DNA from: Ruminococcus callidus
GTDB lineage: Bacteria; Bacillota; Clostridia; Oscillospirales; Ruminococcaceae
Assembly (NCBI RefSeq): GCF_020709055.1
Contig: NZ_JAJFCK010000007.1
Span: 1-64,000, forward strand
Length of the DNA: 64,000 nucleotides
Direction of reading: 5' to 3'
In this document: piece after piece, positions 33,383 to 41,976 of the stretch
Position numbering within the stretch: position 1 is the first letter of the stretch
Layout of the letters: every line of letters starts with the position of its first letter
Position numbers and translations under genes: made by a program
Notes under the pieces: generated by a model
Seen by the model: the letters and a program-made list of their open reading frames with translations, nothing else
Told to the model about the DNA's origin: nothing
Database searches by the model: none

Positions 33383-33543
33383 GAACCTGTCTTCACAAGA
33401 AATATATGTGGATTTTCGAGCATAATTTTGTTGCAGACAAGGCAAAAATACGCAGGCGGTCTGTCACCCGGCAAGTATTTTTTACGCAGGATGCAGCAAA
33501 ATTTGCCGAAAAGACACGCATATACGCTTGTGAAGACAGGTTC
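33383..33543. mobile_element. Stop-codon-associated inverted-repeat element, copy F (161 bp)
   Basis: TTA duplications flank it at 33380-33382 and 33544-33546; the second is the stop codon of the DUF4869 gene. Arms GAACCTGTCTTCACAAG and CTTGTGAAGACAGGTTC are perfect complements. The interior reads like copies C and D (ATGTGGATTTTCGAGC, GCAGACAAGGCAAAAAT, GCAAAATTTGCCGAAAAGAC). It lies just upstream of the TIR operon. Confidence 0.9.
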
Positions 33544-34611
33544 TTATTTCCGAACAGCATCTGCCTCGATCTGGCTGCGAATCATTGCTTCAGGGTCATA
33601 TCCGTCCACGGGCGAATCATATCTTCTCTCTAACCAATGTAGTCTGCCACTGGTTTTAAGCGTATAGACCTCATGCATAGAATCACTGATTTTTGCTAGT
33701 TGCGTTCGATTTATGATGATATAGTAATTGTACTTGTCCGCATTGACAAAGGCGGCAAACTCGCTGCTCTCTACAAAAGTCTCATCGTCTATGACGATGA
33801 CAGAATCTGCAATGGGAAAATTGCCCTTGTCGTCCCAGTATTCTTTTAGGTTGCCGTACTGATTTTCATGGATTCTTCGATTTGCATGCTTTACAAACTT
33901 TGAAAACTCAGATTCGCTGATGCTGATGAAATCGAATCCGTTTGATACATTGATTTTCACAGACGGATTACCGAAGCTATTGATCAAAGAAACCATTTTC
34001 GTCTTACCGGTAGCACTGTCACCGGAAATGAAAGTGATCTTTTTTCGAATTTGGAACGCATACTCGAGCCTTTTGGATTGAATGCTGATATCAACACTCA
34101 TGTCCGATCCGTCTCCTTTAAGGGCGCTCCAGGCTTCTCCATTCCCATAAACTTCGTTTACAAACGCATCCGCAAATTCTTTTTTGCTCTTGATTTCGCC
34201 ATATCCGTGTACTACTGTTTTCACGGGCAATTGACCGGGAGTTGGGAATGGCAATATATGAGATGTGGTAATTGTGATATCTTTCCGCTTCGCAATTTCA
34301 AGCAGAAGTCCAATACAGTTATCGCCAAGCCTGTCCCCATTCACGATATCGTCCTCTTTCCAAAGGATGATCAATGCTTTGGAACCGCTTGATAAGCTTT
34401 CTGGTGATATTCCCAACAGGACATCGTTGTATAAGTTGATACCGGATACTACGGTTGTTTTATCTATGTCCTGAATGATTTTTCTTACGAATTCGTCATC
34501 AAACCACTCAGGCTCATAACTGGTATCAAAATACCCCCTGACATTTGAGATCCGATTGGGGAATCTTTGACATATCTCCTCATAATTGCTCTCAATAATG
34601 ATATTAAGCAT
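33544..34611 (-). CDS. DUF4869 domain fused to a P-loop ATPase-like domain
   Basis: 355 residues. The first 125 match the DUF4869 pattern as I recall it (YFDTSYEPEWFDDEFVRKIIQDID, then LLGISPESLSSGSKALIILWKEDD and GDNCIGLLLEIAKRKDITIT). The rest has a Walker A motif GDSATGKT (197-204) and a Walker B-like VIVIDDE (271-277). ATP binding is likely; hydrolysis and role are unknown. The gene is visibly AT-richer than its neighbours, which suggests transfer. The ATG has GAGG 8 nt upstream. It lies 41 bp after the radical SAM gene and upstream of the TIR pair, separated by repeat copy F, which sits on its stop codon. Confidence 0.7.
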   Translation of the reverse strand: MLNIIIESNYEEICQRFPNRISNVRGYFDTSYEPEWFDDEFVRKIIQDIDKTTVVSGINLYNDVLLGISPESLSSGSKALIILWKEDDIVNGDRLGDNCIGLLLEIAKRKDITITTSHILPFPTPGQLPVKTVVHGYGEIKSKKEFADAFVNEVYGNGEAWSALKGDGSDMSVDISIQSKRLEYAFQIRKKITFISGDSATGKTKMVSLINSFGNPSVKINVSNGFDFISISESEFSKFVKHANRRIHENQYGNLKEYWDDKGNFPIADSVIVIDDETFVESSEFAAFVNADKYNYYIIINRTQLAKISDSMHEVYTLKTSGRLHWLERRYDSPVDGYDPEAMIRSQIEADAVRK

Positions 34612-34652
34612 TCCGGTTTCCTCTTTGTATGCCTCTGCACTGCGATCCGATC

Positions 34653-35279
34653 TTACCGCCTTGTTGCCGAATCGTCAAATGTCCGGATGCGCAGATGGAT
34701 GTTCAGCTTTTCGGCGAGCTGCTTGGCGGCTGCCATCTCCGCCGGCTCCAGTACGTCTACCACGCTCAGCATCACCTGCGGCACGTACTGCTTACATGCC
34801 ACGGCGAACGCCTGCATTGCCGGAAAAGCCGCCTTGCCGAACTTGGGGCGTGTCACTTTCAGATAGCCCTCTTCTGTGCCGGCGTTGAGGCTGACAGAGA
34901 TGATGTCCAATGCGCCCTGAAAGTCCGGTGCGGTGTTTCTGCCGTGAATCAGGTCGGACAGTCCGTTGGTGTTCAGACGGATGCACCGCACGCCGTGCTG
35001 TTTGAGATAGCGTGCCGTTTCCAGCAGCACATCCAGACGCTCGGTCGGCTCGCCAAAGCCGCAGAAAACCACTTCCCGATACTGGGAGAGATCACGCTGC
35101 TCCAGTGCGGCGAAAATCTCCTCCTGGGACGGCTCGTGCTCCAGCCACAGCGGGTCAGAGCCGTAGGCGCCGTCGCAGAGCGTGCGGATGCAGAACGTGC
35201 AGGCACAGGGACAGCGGTTGGTGATGTTGAGGTAGAGATTGCCGCCTACCTCGTATGTGATGGTCATTGCTTTTTTCAT
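34653..35279 (-). CDS. Radical SAM protein, TatD-associated type
   Basis: 208 residues, short radical SAM enzyme. Cluster motif CPCACTFC (CxxxCxxC) near residues 23-30 within YLNITNRCPCACTFCIR, then GFGEPTERLDVLLE (GGE-type motif) and RLNTNGLSDLIHGRN. This resembles the TatD-linked radical SAM family (as I recall TIGR04100), whose substrate is unknown. It follows rlmH by 12 bp in the same direction. Confidence 0.82.
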   Translation of the reverse strand: MKKAMTITYEVGGNLYLNITNRCPCACTFCIRTLCDGAYGSDPLWLEHEPSQEEIFAALEQRDLSQYREVVFCGFGEPTERLDVLLETARYLKQHGVRCIRLNTNGLSDLIHGRNTAPDFQGALDIISVSLNAGTEEGYLKVTRPKFGKAAFPAMQAFAVACKQYVPQVMLSVVDVLEPAEMAAAKQLAEKLNIHLRIRTFDDSATRR

Positions 35280-35291
35280 AAGAGTCCACTC

Positions 35292-35771
35292 CTATTTGTG
35301 ATATTTGGTACCGCCTAAAATCTGATAGCCGCGGTAGATTTGTTCCAGCAGCATGACACGTGCCAGCTGGTGGGGAAAGGTCATGGCGGACATGGACAGG
35401 CGCAGCTGTGCCCGCTGTTTCACTGCCGGTGCAAGCCCGTAGGAGCTGCCGATGAAAAAGGTGACAGCACCGCTGTCGTCGCCGCCGGCTGCCTCTGCCA
35501 GCTTTCTCGCCAGCGCCGGACTGTCGATCTGTTTTCCCTCGATGCACATGGCAATGCAGTAGCCGCGGGCACGTTTCAACAGCTCCGCTCCCTCTTTCTC
35601 CAGCGCCGCAGCGATCTCTTTCTCCGAGGGATTCTGCGGGAGGGAGACCGGCTCCAGCTCCGTGATCTGCAGCCGGCAGAATCGTGAGAGCCGCTTCTCG
35701 TATTCTTCGCACGCCTGGCGCAGATAGTTCTCCTTGCACTTGCCCAGTGCCAGAATTTGTATGGTCTGCAT
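35292..35771 (-). CDS. rlmH: 23S rRNA (pseudouridine1915-N3)-methyltransferase
   Basis: SPOUT methyltransferase acting on helix 69 of 70S ribosomes. 159 residues, exact family length. Motifs: ILALGKCKENYLRQACEEYEKRLSR-type start, the SAM-binding FFIGSSYGLAP and the C-terminal LSMSAMTFPHQLARVMLLEQIYRGYQI. It overlaps yycJ by 1 nt (TAATG). Confidence 0.97.
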   Translation of the reverse strand: MQTIQILALGKCKENYLRQACEEYEKRLSRFCRLQITELEPVSLPQNPSEKEIAAALEKEGAELLKRARGYCIAMCIEGKQIDSPALARKLAEAAGGDDSGAVTFFIGSSYGLAPAVKQRAQLRLSMSAMTFPHQLARVMLLEQIYRGYQILGGTKYHK

Positions 35772-36562
35772 TAGAAGATCACCGCCTGTTCCAGTCCCTC
35801 CGGAGAGGAGACCTGTAGTAAAAAGTCCCGATTGCGAGCCATGCCCTCTTCCCGCAGATGCGTCAGGACGGTGCGCTCTGCCAGCGGCATGGTGTTGTTG
35901 TTCTGGCTCAGATGCCCCAGCACCAGTCGAGTTGTGCCGCTGCGGATCAGCTGTTCTGCCAGACCGGCGCTGTCGAAGTTGGAGAGGTGTCCTTCCTCTC
36001 CGGCGATGCGCTCCTGTAAGTACAATGGATATGGACCATTCCGGAGCATTTCCGGATCATAGTTTGCCTCCAGCAGTACCAGATCCGTGCCGGAAACGGC
36101 GTCCCAGACCTCCTGCGTCACACAGCCCAGATCAGTGCACACGGCACAGCTCTGTCCGTCCGGCAGTGCAAAGCGATAGCCGCAGCTTCCGGCGGCATCG
36201 TGCATAGTGGAGAACGGGAGTACCTCCACGCCGGCAATGATGCCGGCTTTCTGCGGCGTGACTGCACGCAGCGGCACATCCGGCAGCGCCATAGCGCCGG
36301 ACAGCTCCTGTAGGGTTTCCTCCGTGGCGTAGACCGGTACCGGATGGCTTTTCAGGAACACCCGCAGTCCGGCGATGTGGTCGCTATGGGCGTGAGTGAT
36401 GCAGATGGCCTGTACCGCCTCTGCGGGAATATCGTGCGCTGCCAGCGAACGTGTCAGTCGCCGGCAGGATACGCCGGCATCCACCAGAATGCCGCCGGAC
36501 GGCCCGCCCACAAAGGAGGCGTTTCCCTTGCTGGAGCTGAACAGGGAATAGAATTTGGACAA
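35771..36562 (-). CDS. yycJ: MBL-fold metallohydrolase YycJ/WalJ-like
   Basis: 263-residue metallo-beta-lactamase fold hydrolase. The zinc motif ITHAHSDHIAGL is clear, with later ligands in STMHDA and CTDLG, and LGHLSQNN near the C-terminus. YycJ/WalJ is a predicted exonuclease linked to DNA repair and cell-wall regulation in Firmicutes. I place the start at a TTG (36562; SKFYSLFSSSKGN) with AGAAGG 7 nt upstream; the in-frame start at 36595 would add a non-conserved extension. Here it is separated from walRK and forms an operon with rlmH. Confidence 0.85.
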   Translation of the reverse strand: MSKFYSLFSSSKGNASFVGGPSGGILVDAGVSCRRLTRSLAAHDIPAEAVQAICITHAHSDHIAGLRVFLKSHPVPVYATEETLQELSGAMALPDVPLRAVTPQKAGIIAGVEVLPFSTMHDAAGSCGYRFALPDGQSCAVCTDLGCVTQEVWDAVSGTDLVLLEANYDPEMLRNGPYPLYLQERIAGEEGHLSNFDSAGLAEQLIRSGTTRLVLGHLSQNNNTMPLAERTVLTHLREEGMARNRDFLLQVSSPEGLEQAVIF

Positions 36563-36582
36563 GATGAAACCTTCTCTCACAA

Positions 36583-36614
36583 CAAAAGCCGTCAACAGGG
36601 CTGACGGCTTTTTC
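36583..36614 (-). terminator. murA terminator
   Basis: Stem AAAGCCGTCA / TGACGGCTTT with a 7-nt loop. On the minus strand the stem is followed by TGTTG; on the plus strand by TTTCTT. It overlaps the leader of yycJ. Confidence 0.6.
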
Positions 36615-36634
36615 TTATTTTTCAGTTATGCGGT

Positions 36635-37927
36635 TCAAAGCGCTTCTTTCAGCTGCTTTTCCTGCACACTCGGCTCGGAAACCTTGACGATATCTGCTCC
36701 GATCTCCCGCAGCTTGGCATCCAGATTGGAGTAGCCGCGCTCGATGTGGTAGATGTCCTCGATCTCGGTAACACCGTGTGCTGCCAGTCCGGCAATGATC
36801 AGGGCTGCGCCTGCACGCAGGTCGCACGCCTTGACCGGTGCGCCGGTGAGTTTGCCGGTGCCCTCGACCACAGCGACCTTGCCGTCCACGGAGATGTCTG
36901 CACCCATGCGGCGCAGCTCATCCACATAGCGGAAGCGCTGTTCCCAGACACCCTCTGTGATGATGCTGGTGCCCTCTGCCAGTGTCAGAAGCGTTGTGAT
37001 CTGCGGCTGCATATCCGTGGGGAATCCCGGATGGGGCATAGTCTTGACGTTGGTGCGCACCAGCGGACCGTCTACCCAGACACGGATGCTGTCATCGAAC
37101 TCCTCGATGTTCACGCCGATCTTCCGCATTTTACTGGTGATCGGTTCCAAATGCTTGGGGATAACATTGGTGACCAGCACGTCGCCACGGGTTGCAGCGG
37201 CGGCGATCATAAAGGTGCCGGCCTCGATCTGGTCGGGGATGACGGAGTAAACAGCGCCGTGAAGCTGCTGCACGCCGCGAATCTTGATGACATCAGTGCC
37301 GGCGCCCATGATGTCAGCGCCCATGGAGTTCAGGAAGTTTGCCAGATCTACAATGTGCGGTTCCTTGGCGGCGTTTTCGATCACCGTCAGCCCTCTGGCA
37401 CGAACCGCAGCCAGCATGGCGTTCATGGTTGCGCCAACGGATACCACATCTAAGTAAATCTGACCGCCGGTCAGTGCGTCTGCCACCAGATCCACCATGC
37501 CGTGGTCGATGCTGCACTTGGCGCCCAGTGCGGAAAAAGCCTTCAGATGCTGGTCAATGGGGCGGTCGCCAAGCGGACATCCGCCCGGCATGGAAACACG
37601 TGCCTTGCCGTACCGTCCCAGCAGTGCGCCGAGGAAGTAGTACGAAGCACGCATTCTACGTGCGCTCTCATAGGGTACGCAGTAGTTTGTCAGTCCCGCC
37701 GCAGAGATGCGGACGGTGGTCTTGTTCAGATATTCAACCTGTGCGCCCATCTCCTGCATGATGCGCAGGCTGATGGAAACATCGCTGATATCCGGTACGT
37801 TCTCCAGAATACAGGGCTCATCGCAGAGCAGAACAGCCGGAATCAGGGCAACCGCTGCATTCTTTGCTCCGCTGACTTCTATTTCTCCAGACAGGCGATG
37901 CCCGCCGTGAATGACAAATTTATCCAA
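36635..37927 (-). CDS. murA: UDP-N-acetylglucosamine 1-carboxyvinyltransferase
   Basis: First committed step of peptidoglycan synthesis (enolpyruvyl transfer to UDP-GlcNAc). The active-site cysteine lies in MPGGCPLGDRPIDQH, so it should be fosfomycin-sensitive; other motifs are VSGAKNAAVALIPA and GFPTDMQPQ. 430 residues. The start is a TTG at 37927 with AAGGAG 8 nt upstream; the open frame to 38083 overlaps the cyclophilin gene and is not used. Confidence 0.95.
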   Translation of the reverse strand: MDKFVIHGGHRLSGEIEVSGAKNAAVALIPAVLLCDEPCILENVPDISDVSISLRIMQEMGAQVEYLNKTTVRISAAGLTNYCVPYESARRMRASYYFLGALLGRYGKARVSMPGGCPLGDRPIDQHLKAFSALGAKCSIDHGMVDLVADALTGGQIYLDVVSVGATMNAMLAAVRARGLTVIENAAKEPHIVDLANFLNSMGADIMGAGTDVIKIRGVQQLHGAVYSVIPDQIEAGTFMIAAAATRGDVLVTNVIPKHLEPITSKMRKIGVNIEEFDDSIRVWVDGPLVRTNVKTMPHPGFPTDMQPQITTLLTLAEGTSIITEGVWEQRFRYVDELRRMGADISVDGKVAVVEGTGKLTGAPVKACDLRAGAALIIAGLAAHGVTEIEDIYHIERGYSNLDAKLREIGADIVKVSEPSVQEKQLKEAL

Positions 37928-38012
37928 TTTCGTCTCTCCTTTGTCTGCACATCGGCGAATGTGCGGGGGAATCGGTTGCGGGGCAGTCCATTCTCTGCCG
38001 CCGTCATTCCCT

Positions 38013-38762
38013 TTATGAATCTGCCTCGTCCGACTGTGCCGCCTCAGAATCCGAGGCATACCAGTGGATCGGACTGCCGTCATACGGTTCCACTGTCACG
38101 GTGGACATCCGTACCGCAGTATAAGGTTTATTGCTGGCATCAGTTTCTGTATCATTGGCAATTTGAATGGCAATGTCCAGACCCTCGATGACCTGACCGA
38201 ACACCGTGTAGCTGCCGTCCAGCCAAGGCGTTCCGCCGATGGTGGTGTACAGTTCCCGCTGTTCCTTGGTGTAGGGGCCGTAGCCGTTCTTCTCGTAGGA
38301 GTCCAGCGTTTCCTCGTCAACAGGACCGCCGGTCACGATGTAGAATTGGCTGCCGTCTGCCGTGTAGCTGCCGCTGTTGGCATATGCCACAGCGCCGCGC
38401 ACATGGCACAGCGCATCAGAGACGCCGCCGTCGAACTTCCCGCCCCAGATGGATTCGCCACCGGTGCCGTTGCCCTTGGGGTCGCCGCCCTGGATCATGA
38501 AATTCGGGATGACACGGTGAAATGTCAGTTCGTTGTAGTAGCCGGATTCTGCCAGACCGGTGAAGTTTTCACACGCCTTTGGCATCAGATCCGAGAACAG
38601 CTTGATTTTGATCTCGCCGTAGTTCTCCACCTGGATACATACGATATCCTCGCCGGACTCCGGCGCTGTAAAATTTTTCACGCTTGTCTCCTGCCTGCCG
38701 CAGCCGGAGAAAATTCCGGTCAGCATTGCAGCGCAGAGCACGCCAGCGATCTGTCTTTTCAT
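38013..38762 (-). CDS. Cyclophilin-type peptidyl-prolyl isomerase lipoprotein
   Basis: 249 residues. Lipoprotein signal ending in FSGC (Cys about 21), then a cyclophilin domain with the catalytic FHRVIPNFMIQGGD, and a conserved C-terminal FGQVIEGLDI. An insertion occurs around VDEETLDSYEKNGYG. It should speed folding of secreted proteins at the outer membrane face. It has its own promoter at 38838-38866 with a leader of about 70 nt. The upstream neighbour is a degenerate relative. Confidence 0.92.
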   Translation of the reverse strand: MKRQIAGVLCAAMLTGIFSGCGRQETSVKNFTAPESGEDIVCIQVENYGEIKIKLFSDLMPKACENFTGLAESGYYNELTFHRVIPNFMIQGGDPKGNGTGGESIWGGKFDGGVSDALCHVRGAVAYANSGSYTADGSQFYIVTGGPVDEETLDSYEKNGYGPYTKEQRELYTTIGGTPWLDGSYTVFGQVIEGLDIAIQIANDTETDASNKPYTAVRMSTVTVEPYDGSPIHWYASDSEAAQSDEADS

Positions 38763-38837
38763 CCTGTCACCTCAATGCAGGGACATCCCGGCGGATGTCC
38801 GGTTGATCCTAAGCATATTTTGTATGCTATCTTATTT

Positions 38838-38866
38838 ATTATACACGATTTCCGCTGGTTTGTAAA
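38838..38866 (-). promoter_or_regulatory. Promoter of the cyclophilin lipoprotein gene
   Basis: Minus strand TTTACA (38861-38866), 17 bp, TATAAT (38838-38843). The leader contains an AGCATACAAAATATGCT hairpin. Confidence 0.7.
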
Positions 38867-38963
38867 GTGAAAAACAGGCATTTTTCGCCCTGTTTGGCAG
38901 ATTTGTCTGGAAATGGCGTAAATTCTGATTTTTGGTTTGTATTGTTTTTACAACAAACAGTGT

Positions 38964-39824
38964 TCAATTTGCGGCCGTATCAGCAAAGTCCGAATAAGAA
39001 CCGATCTGAATGGAGAGAATCTGAATGGAGTCCGCCGGCGGTGTGTTGCCGCCCTCGCTTTCGGCAGCCTTGGTTTTGGCGTGGACAATGGTATCAATGG
39101 TGTCAAAGCTTTCGTCGCCGAATGCCTGTGCAAAGATGGTCATCTGCTGGGAGTAGTTGGGAATGCCGCCCTTTTCCAGAAAAGCGTCGCTGATCTCCTT
39201 GGCATTCTGGGAGAGGGACTGCATCTCCTGCTTGGTGGAGTCATCGAACACGATGGAATTGCAGACCACAAAGCGTGTGCCGCAGTAGTTTTTGACATTG
39301 CCGGTGAGACGGTCCCAGAACGTGCCGTCCTGCGAAGTTCCCGGCGCACAGAATGCGCCACGGAGCGGCCAGAGGTTTGCGCTGGTCTCCCGCTCCACTT
39401 TTTCGTAAGTGTCGTCAGTTCCGGCGGTCAGTGTGCCGTCCTCGTTGGGCGTTCCCGCCTCAAAGTAAACCCCGTCCTCCACCTGAAAGATGTAGGTATT
39501 GTCATAGTAGCCGGACTCTGCCAGCTTGGTGAACTGCGCCACATAGTCGGGCGCTTCGTCCGGATACAGCTCTGCTACAATGTCGCCCGCTGTGGTGTGA
39601 ACGCACATGGCCGGGGCATCCGGCTCCGGTTCGTCCAGCTGTACCAGCTGCATGTTGTCCGTGTCCACGTAGACCTGAAACTTCTGCCCGAAATAGGAGG
39701 AGCAGGAGAAAACGCCGAAGCAGAGGAGGAATAGAATCAGAATCACCAGAAATGCCCGTGTGATCCCCTTTTTGTGATCGGCAAGATGAAACCCCGTTCT
39801 CTTGATATGATTGTTGCGTGCCAT
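38964..39824 (-). CDS. Membrane-anchored cyclophilin-like protein without the catalytic Arg
   Basis: 286 residues: basic N-terminus, one transmembrane segment (about 22-41), then a cyclophilin-like domain whose order follows its neighbour (MCVHTTAGDIVAELYPDEAPDYVAQFTKLAESGYYD). The catalytic FHR...QGGDP region reads YIFQVEDGVYFEAGTP, so the catalytic arginine is gone. It ends with a helical extension. Probably a non-enzymatic chaperone or binding protein. Start at 39824 with AAAGGA upstream; it ends about 200 bp before the intact cyclophilin gene and follows cysS by 14 bp. Confidence 0.7.
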   Translation of the reverse strand: MARNNHIKRTGFHLADHKKGITRAFLVILILFLLCFGVFSCSSYFGQKFQVYVDTDNMQLVQLDEPEPDAPAMCVHTTAGDIVAELYPDEAPDYVAQFTKLAESGYYDNTYIFQVEDGVYFEAGTPNEDGTLTAGTDDTYEKVERETSANLWPLRGAFCAPGTSQDGTFWDRLTGNVKNYCGTRFVVCNSIVFDDSTKQEMQSLSQNAKEISDAFLEKGGIPNYSQQMTIFAQAFGDESFDTIDTIVHAKTKAAESEGGNTPPADSIQILSIQIGSYSDFADTAAN

Positions 39825-39838
39825 AGGTTTCCTTTCTG

Positions 39839-41242
39839 TCAGTCGGCGTTTTTGGTGATCTCCGTGCCCTGTCTGGTCTCCCGAACGGTATAGCCCAGTG
39901 CAGCGATGGCATCCCGCAGGCGGTCAGCCTCGGCGAAGTCCTTTGCCTTTCTGGCAGCCTTGCGCTGTTCCGCCAGCTTCAGCACCTCTTCCGGAACGGC
40001 ATCGGTCTTTTTCCGGTTGTACAGCAGCCCCATGACACCGGTCAGCTCGTCAAACAGCGCTGTGCCGGCCTCCAGCTGCTCTTTCGGCGTGGCAGCGTCT
40101 GCGCTCATGCGGTTCAGATCACGCACCAGCTCAAAGATGGCGGTCATGCCGTCTGCGGTGTTGAGGTCGTCGTCCATGGCAGTGATGAACTGCATCTTTC
40201 GCTTGGCAAAGAGTTCCTCTGCCTCCGGAGAAACTGCGCCGGCTTCTGCCGTAGCAATGGCACGATCCAGCGTGTCACGGCAGGCGTACAGCCGTTCCAG
40301 CGATGCCTTGCAGGCGTCCAGCAGCTCCTTGCAGTAATTGATAGGGCTGCGGTAGTGTGCCTGTACCATCATATAGCGGATGACTTCGTAGCCGTATTTC
40401 TCAGCCACTTCCCGTACCGTGAAAAAGTTGCCCAGGGATTTGGACATCTTCTTGTTGTCGATGTTGATGTAGCCGTTGTGCATCCAGTAGTGGGCGAAGG
40501 GCTTGCCGTTGGCAGCTTCGCTCTGTGCGATCTCGTTTTCGTGGTGGGGGAAGATCAGATCCTGACCGCCGCAGTGGAGGTCAAAGGTCTCGCCCAGATA
40601 GTGGCAGGACATGGCGGAGCATTCGATGTGCCAGCCCGGTCTGCCCTTGCCCCAGGGAGAATCCCAGTAGGGTTCGCCCGGCTTGGCAGCCTTCCACACG
40701 GCGAAGTCCAGCGGCTCTTCCTTGCCGTCATTGATGTCGATGCGTGCGCCTGCCTGCAATTCCTCGATGGGCTGGCCGGACAGCTTGCCGTACTCCGGGA
40801 AAGAGGAGGTGCGGAAATATACGTCGCCGTTGGCAGCGGCATAGGCGTGGCCGGAATCCACCAGCTTTTTCACAATGTCGATGATGAGATCCATGCACTT
40901 GGTGACTGTGGGGTGGACGTCGGCATCCATGACGTTCAGTCCGTGGGCATCGGTCTTGTATTCGGCGATGTAGCGTGTTGCGATTTCCGCAGCCGTCACG
41001 CCCTCTTCGTTTGCTTTCTTGATGATCTTGTCGTCCACGTCGGTGAAGTTCTGGACATAGGTCACCTCATAGCCACGGTATTTCAGATACCGGCGCAGCA
41101 CGTCAAATGCACAGATGGGGCGTGCATTTCCGATGTGGATGTAGTTGTACACGGTGGGGCCGCAGGCATAGATGCGCATGTGGTTTGCCTCGATGGGAAC
41201 TAGTTCCTCTTTTTTGCGGGACAATGTGTTATAGATCTGCAT
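39839..41242 (-). CDS. cysS: Cysteinyl-tRNA synthetase
   Basis: 467-residue class I synthetase. Zinc/HIGH region YACGPTVYNYIHIGNARP, QNFTDVDDKIIKKA, WHIECSAMSCHYLG and KMSKSLGNFF (KMSKS loop). The ATG at 41242 has AAAGGAG 8 nt upstream; open frame further upstream overlaps the HAD gene and is not used. It lies in the cysE-HAD-cysS unit controlled by the cysteine T-box at 42.7-43.06 kb. Confidence 0.97.
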   Translation of the reverse strand: MQIYNTLSRKKEELVPIEANHMRIYACGPTVYNYIHIGNARPICAFDVLRRYLKYRGYEVTYVQNFTDVDDKIIKKANEEGVTAAEIATRYIAEYKTDAHGLNVMDADVHPTVTKCMDLIIDIVKKLVDSGHAYAAANGDVYFRTSSFPEYGKLSGQPIEELQAGARIDINDGKEEPLDFAVWKAAKPGEPYWDSPWGKGRPGWHIECSAMSCHYLGETFDLHCGGQDLIFPHHENEIAQSEAANGKPFAHYWMHNGYINIDNKKMSKSLGNFFTVREVAEKYGYEVIRYMMVQAHYRSPINYCKELLDACKASLERLYACRDTLDRAIATAEAGAVSPEAEELFAKRKMQFITAMDDDLNTADGMTAIFELVRDLNRMSADAATPKEQLEAGTALFDELTGVMGLLYNRKKTDAVPEEVLKLAEQRKAARKAKDFAEADRLRDAIAALGYTVRETRQGTEITKNAD

Positions 41243-41304
41243 GGTAAAAACTCCTTTGAATGGATGATAATGTATCTGCGGCAGGAAAGCCGCCGCAGGG
41301 GGGA

Positions 41305-41961
41305 TTACTTCTTTTGCGACGCTTTTAAAAACGCCTGAAACGCTGCCATATCCGGAAAGATCTGTTCCGCCAGCTGTTCCATTTCCGGTGTGGGCGGCAA
41401 AAGATCCGGAATCATAATGGGGTGCATGCCGGCACGGGAGGCAGCACGAATGCCGTTGTAGGAGTCCTCCACGGCGTAGGCACACGCCGGCGGCACATCC
41501 ATGGCAGCGCACGCCGTCTGATAAATTTCCGGATGGGGCTTGCTCTGCTGCACCATATCGCCGCCGATGATCTTGCAGAAAAAGTCCTGCAAGCCAAAGA
41601 GCGTGATCTGCTGCCGGACGGCGGCACGCCGTGTGGAAGAGGCGATGGCTGCGGGGATGTGCTGTTCTCTCAGAAACTGCAGCATCTCCCGCACCCCTGG
41701 CTTCAGTTCCAGTTTTCCCGTCTCGACCTGTTGCCAGTACCGTGCGGACATCTCCTGTTTGTAGGTGTCATAGGGGAAATCCGCCCCGTATTTCTCCAGA
41801 AACTTCTGCCGGGCGGATGCGGCGTTGCTGCCCAGACAACTGCGGCAGGCGGTTTGGATGTCCGGAATATGGTGTGCCTGCGCCGTCTGTTCCCAGCATT
41901 GCAGCACCAGCTTTTCCGAATCAAACAGCACACCGTCCATATCGAATACCACACACTGCAT
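41305..41961 (-). CDS. HAD-superfamily phosphatase (beta-phosphoglucomutase-like)
   Basis: 218 residues. HAD motif I VVFDMDGVLFDSE, motif II region IASSTRR, motif III lysine in QQSKPHPEIYQ and motif IV VEDSYNGIRAA; helical cap between. This subgroup includes phosphoglucomutases and sugar phosphatases; the substrate cannot be read from sequence. Position between cysE and cysS is probably for co-expression only. GGAGG precedes the ATG, 15 bp after cysE. Confidence 0.85.
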   Translation of the reverse strand: MQCVVFDMDGVLFDSEKLVLQCWEQTAQAHHIPDIQTACRSCLGSNAASARQKFLEKYGADFPYDTYKQEMSARYWQQVETGKLELKPGVREMLQFLREQHIPAAIASSTRRAAVRQQITLFGLQDFFCKIIGGDMVQQSKPHPEIYQTACAAMDVPPACAYAVEDSYNGIRAASRAGMHPIMIPDLLPPTPEMEQLAEQIFPDMAAFQAFLKASQKK

Positions 41962-41976
41962 TGCTGTATCCTCCGA

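Noticed and set aside
31017..34611. TIR genes plus ATPase considered as a Thoeris system
   Set aside because: No ThsA-like SLOG/SIR2 effector is present, and the TIR proteins are themselves membrane proteins.
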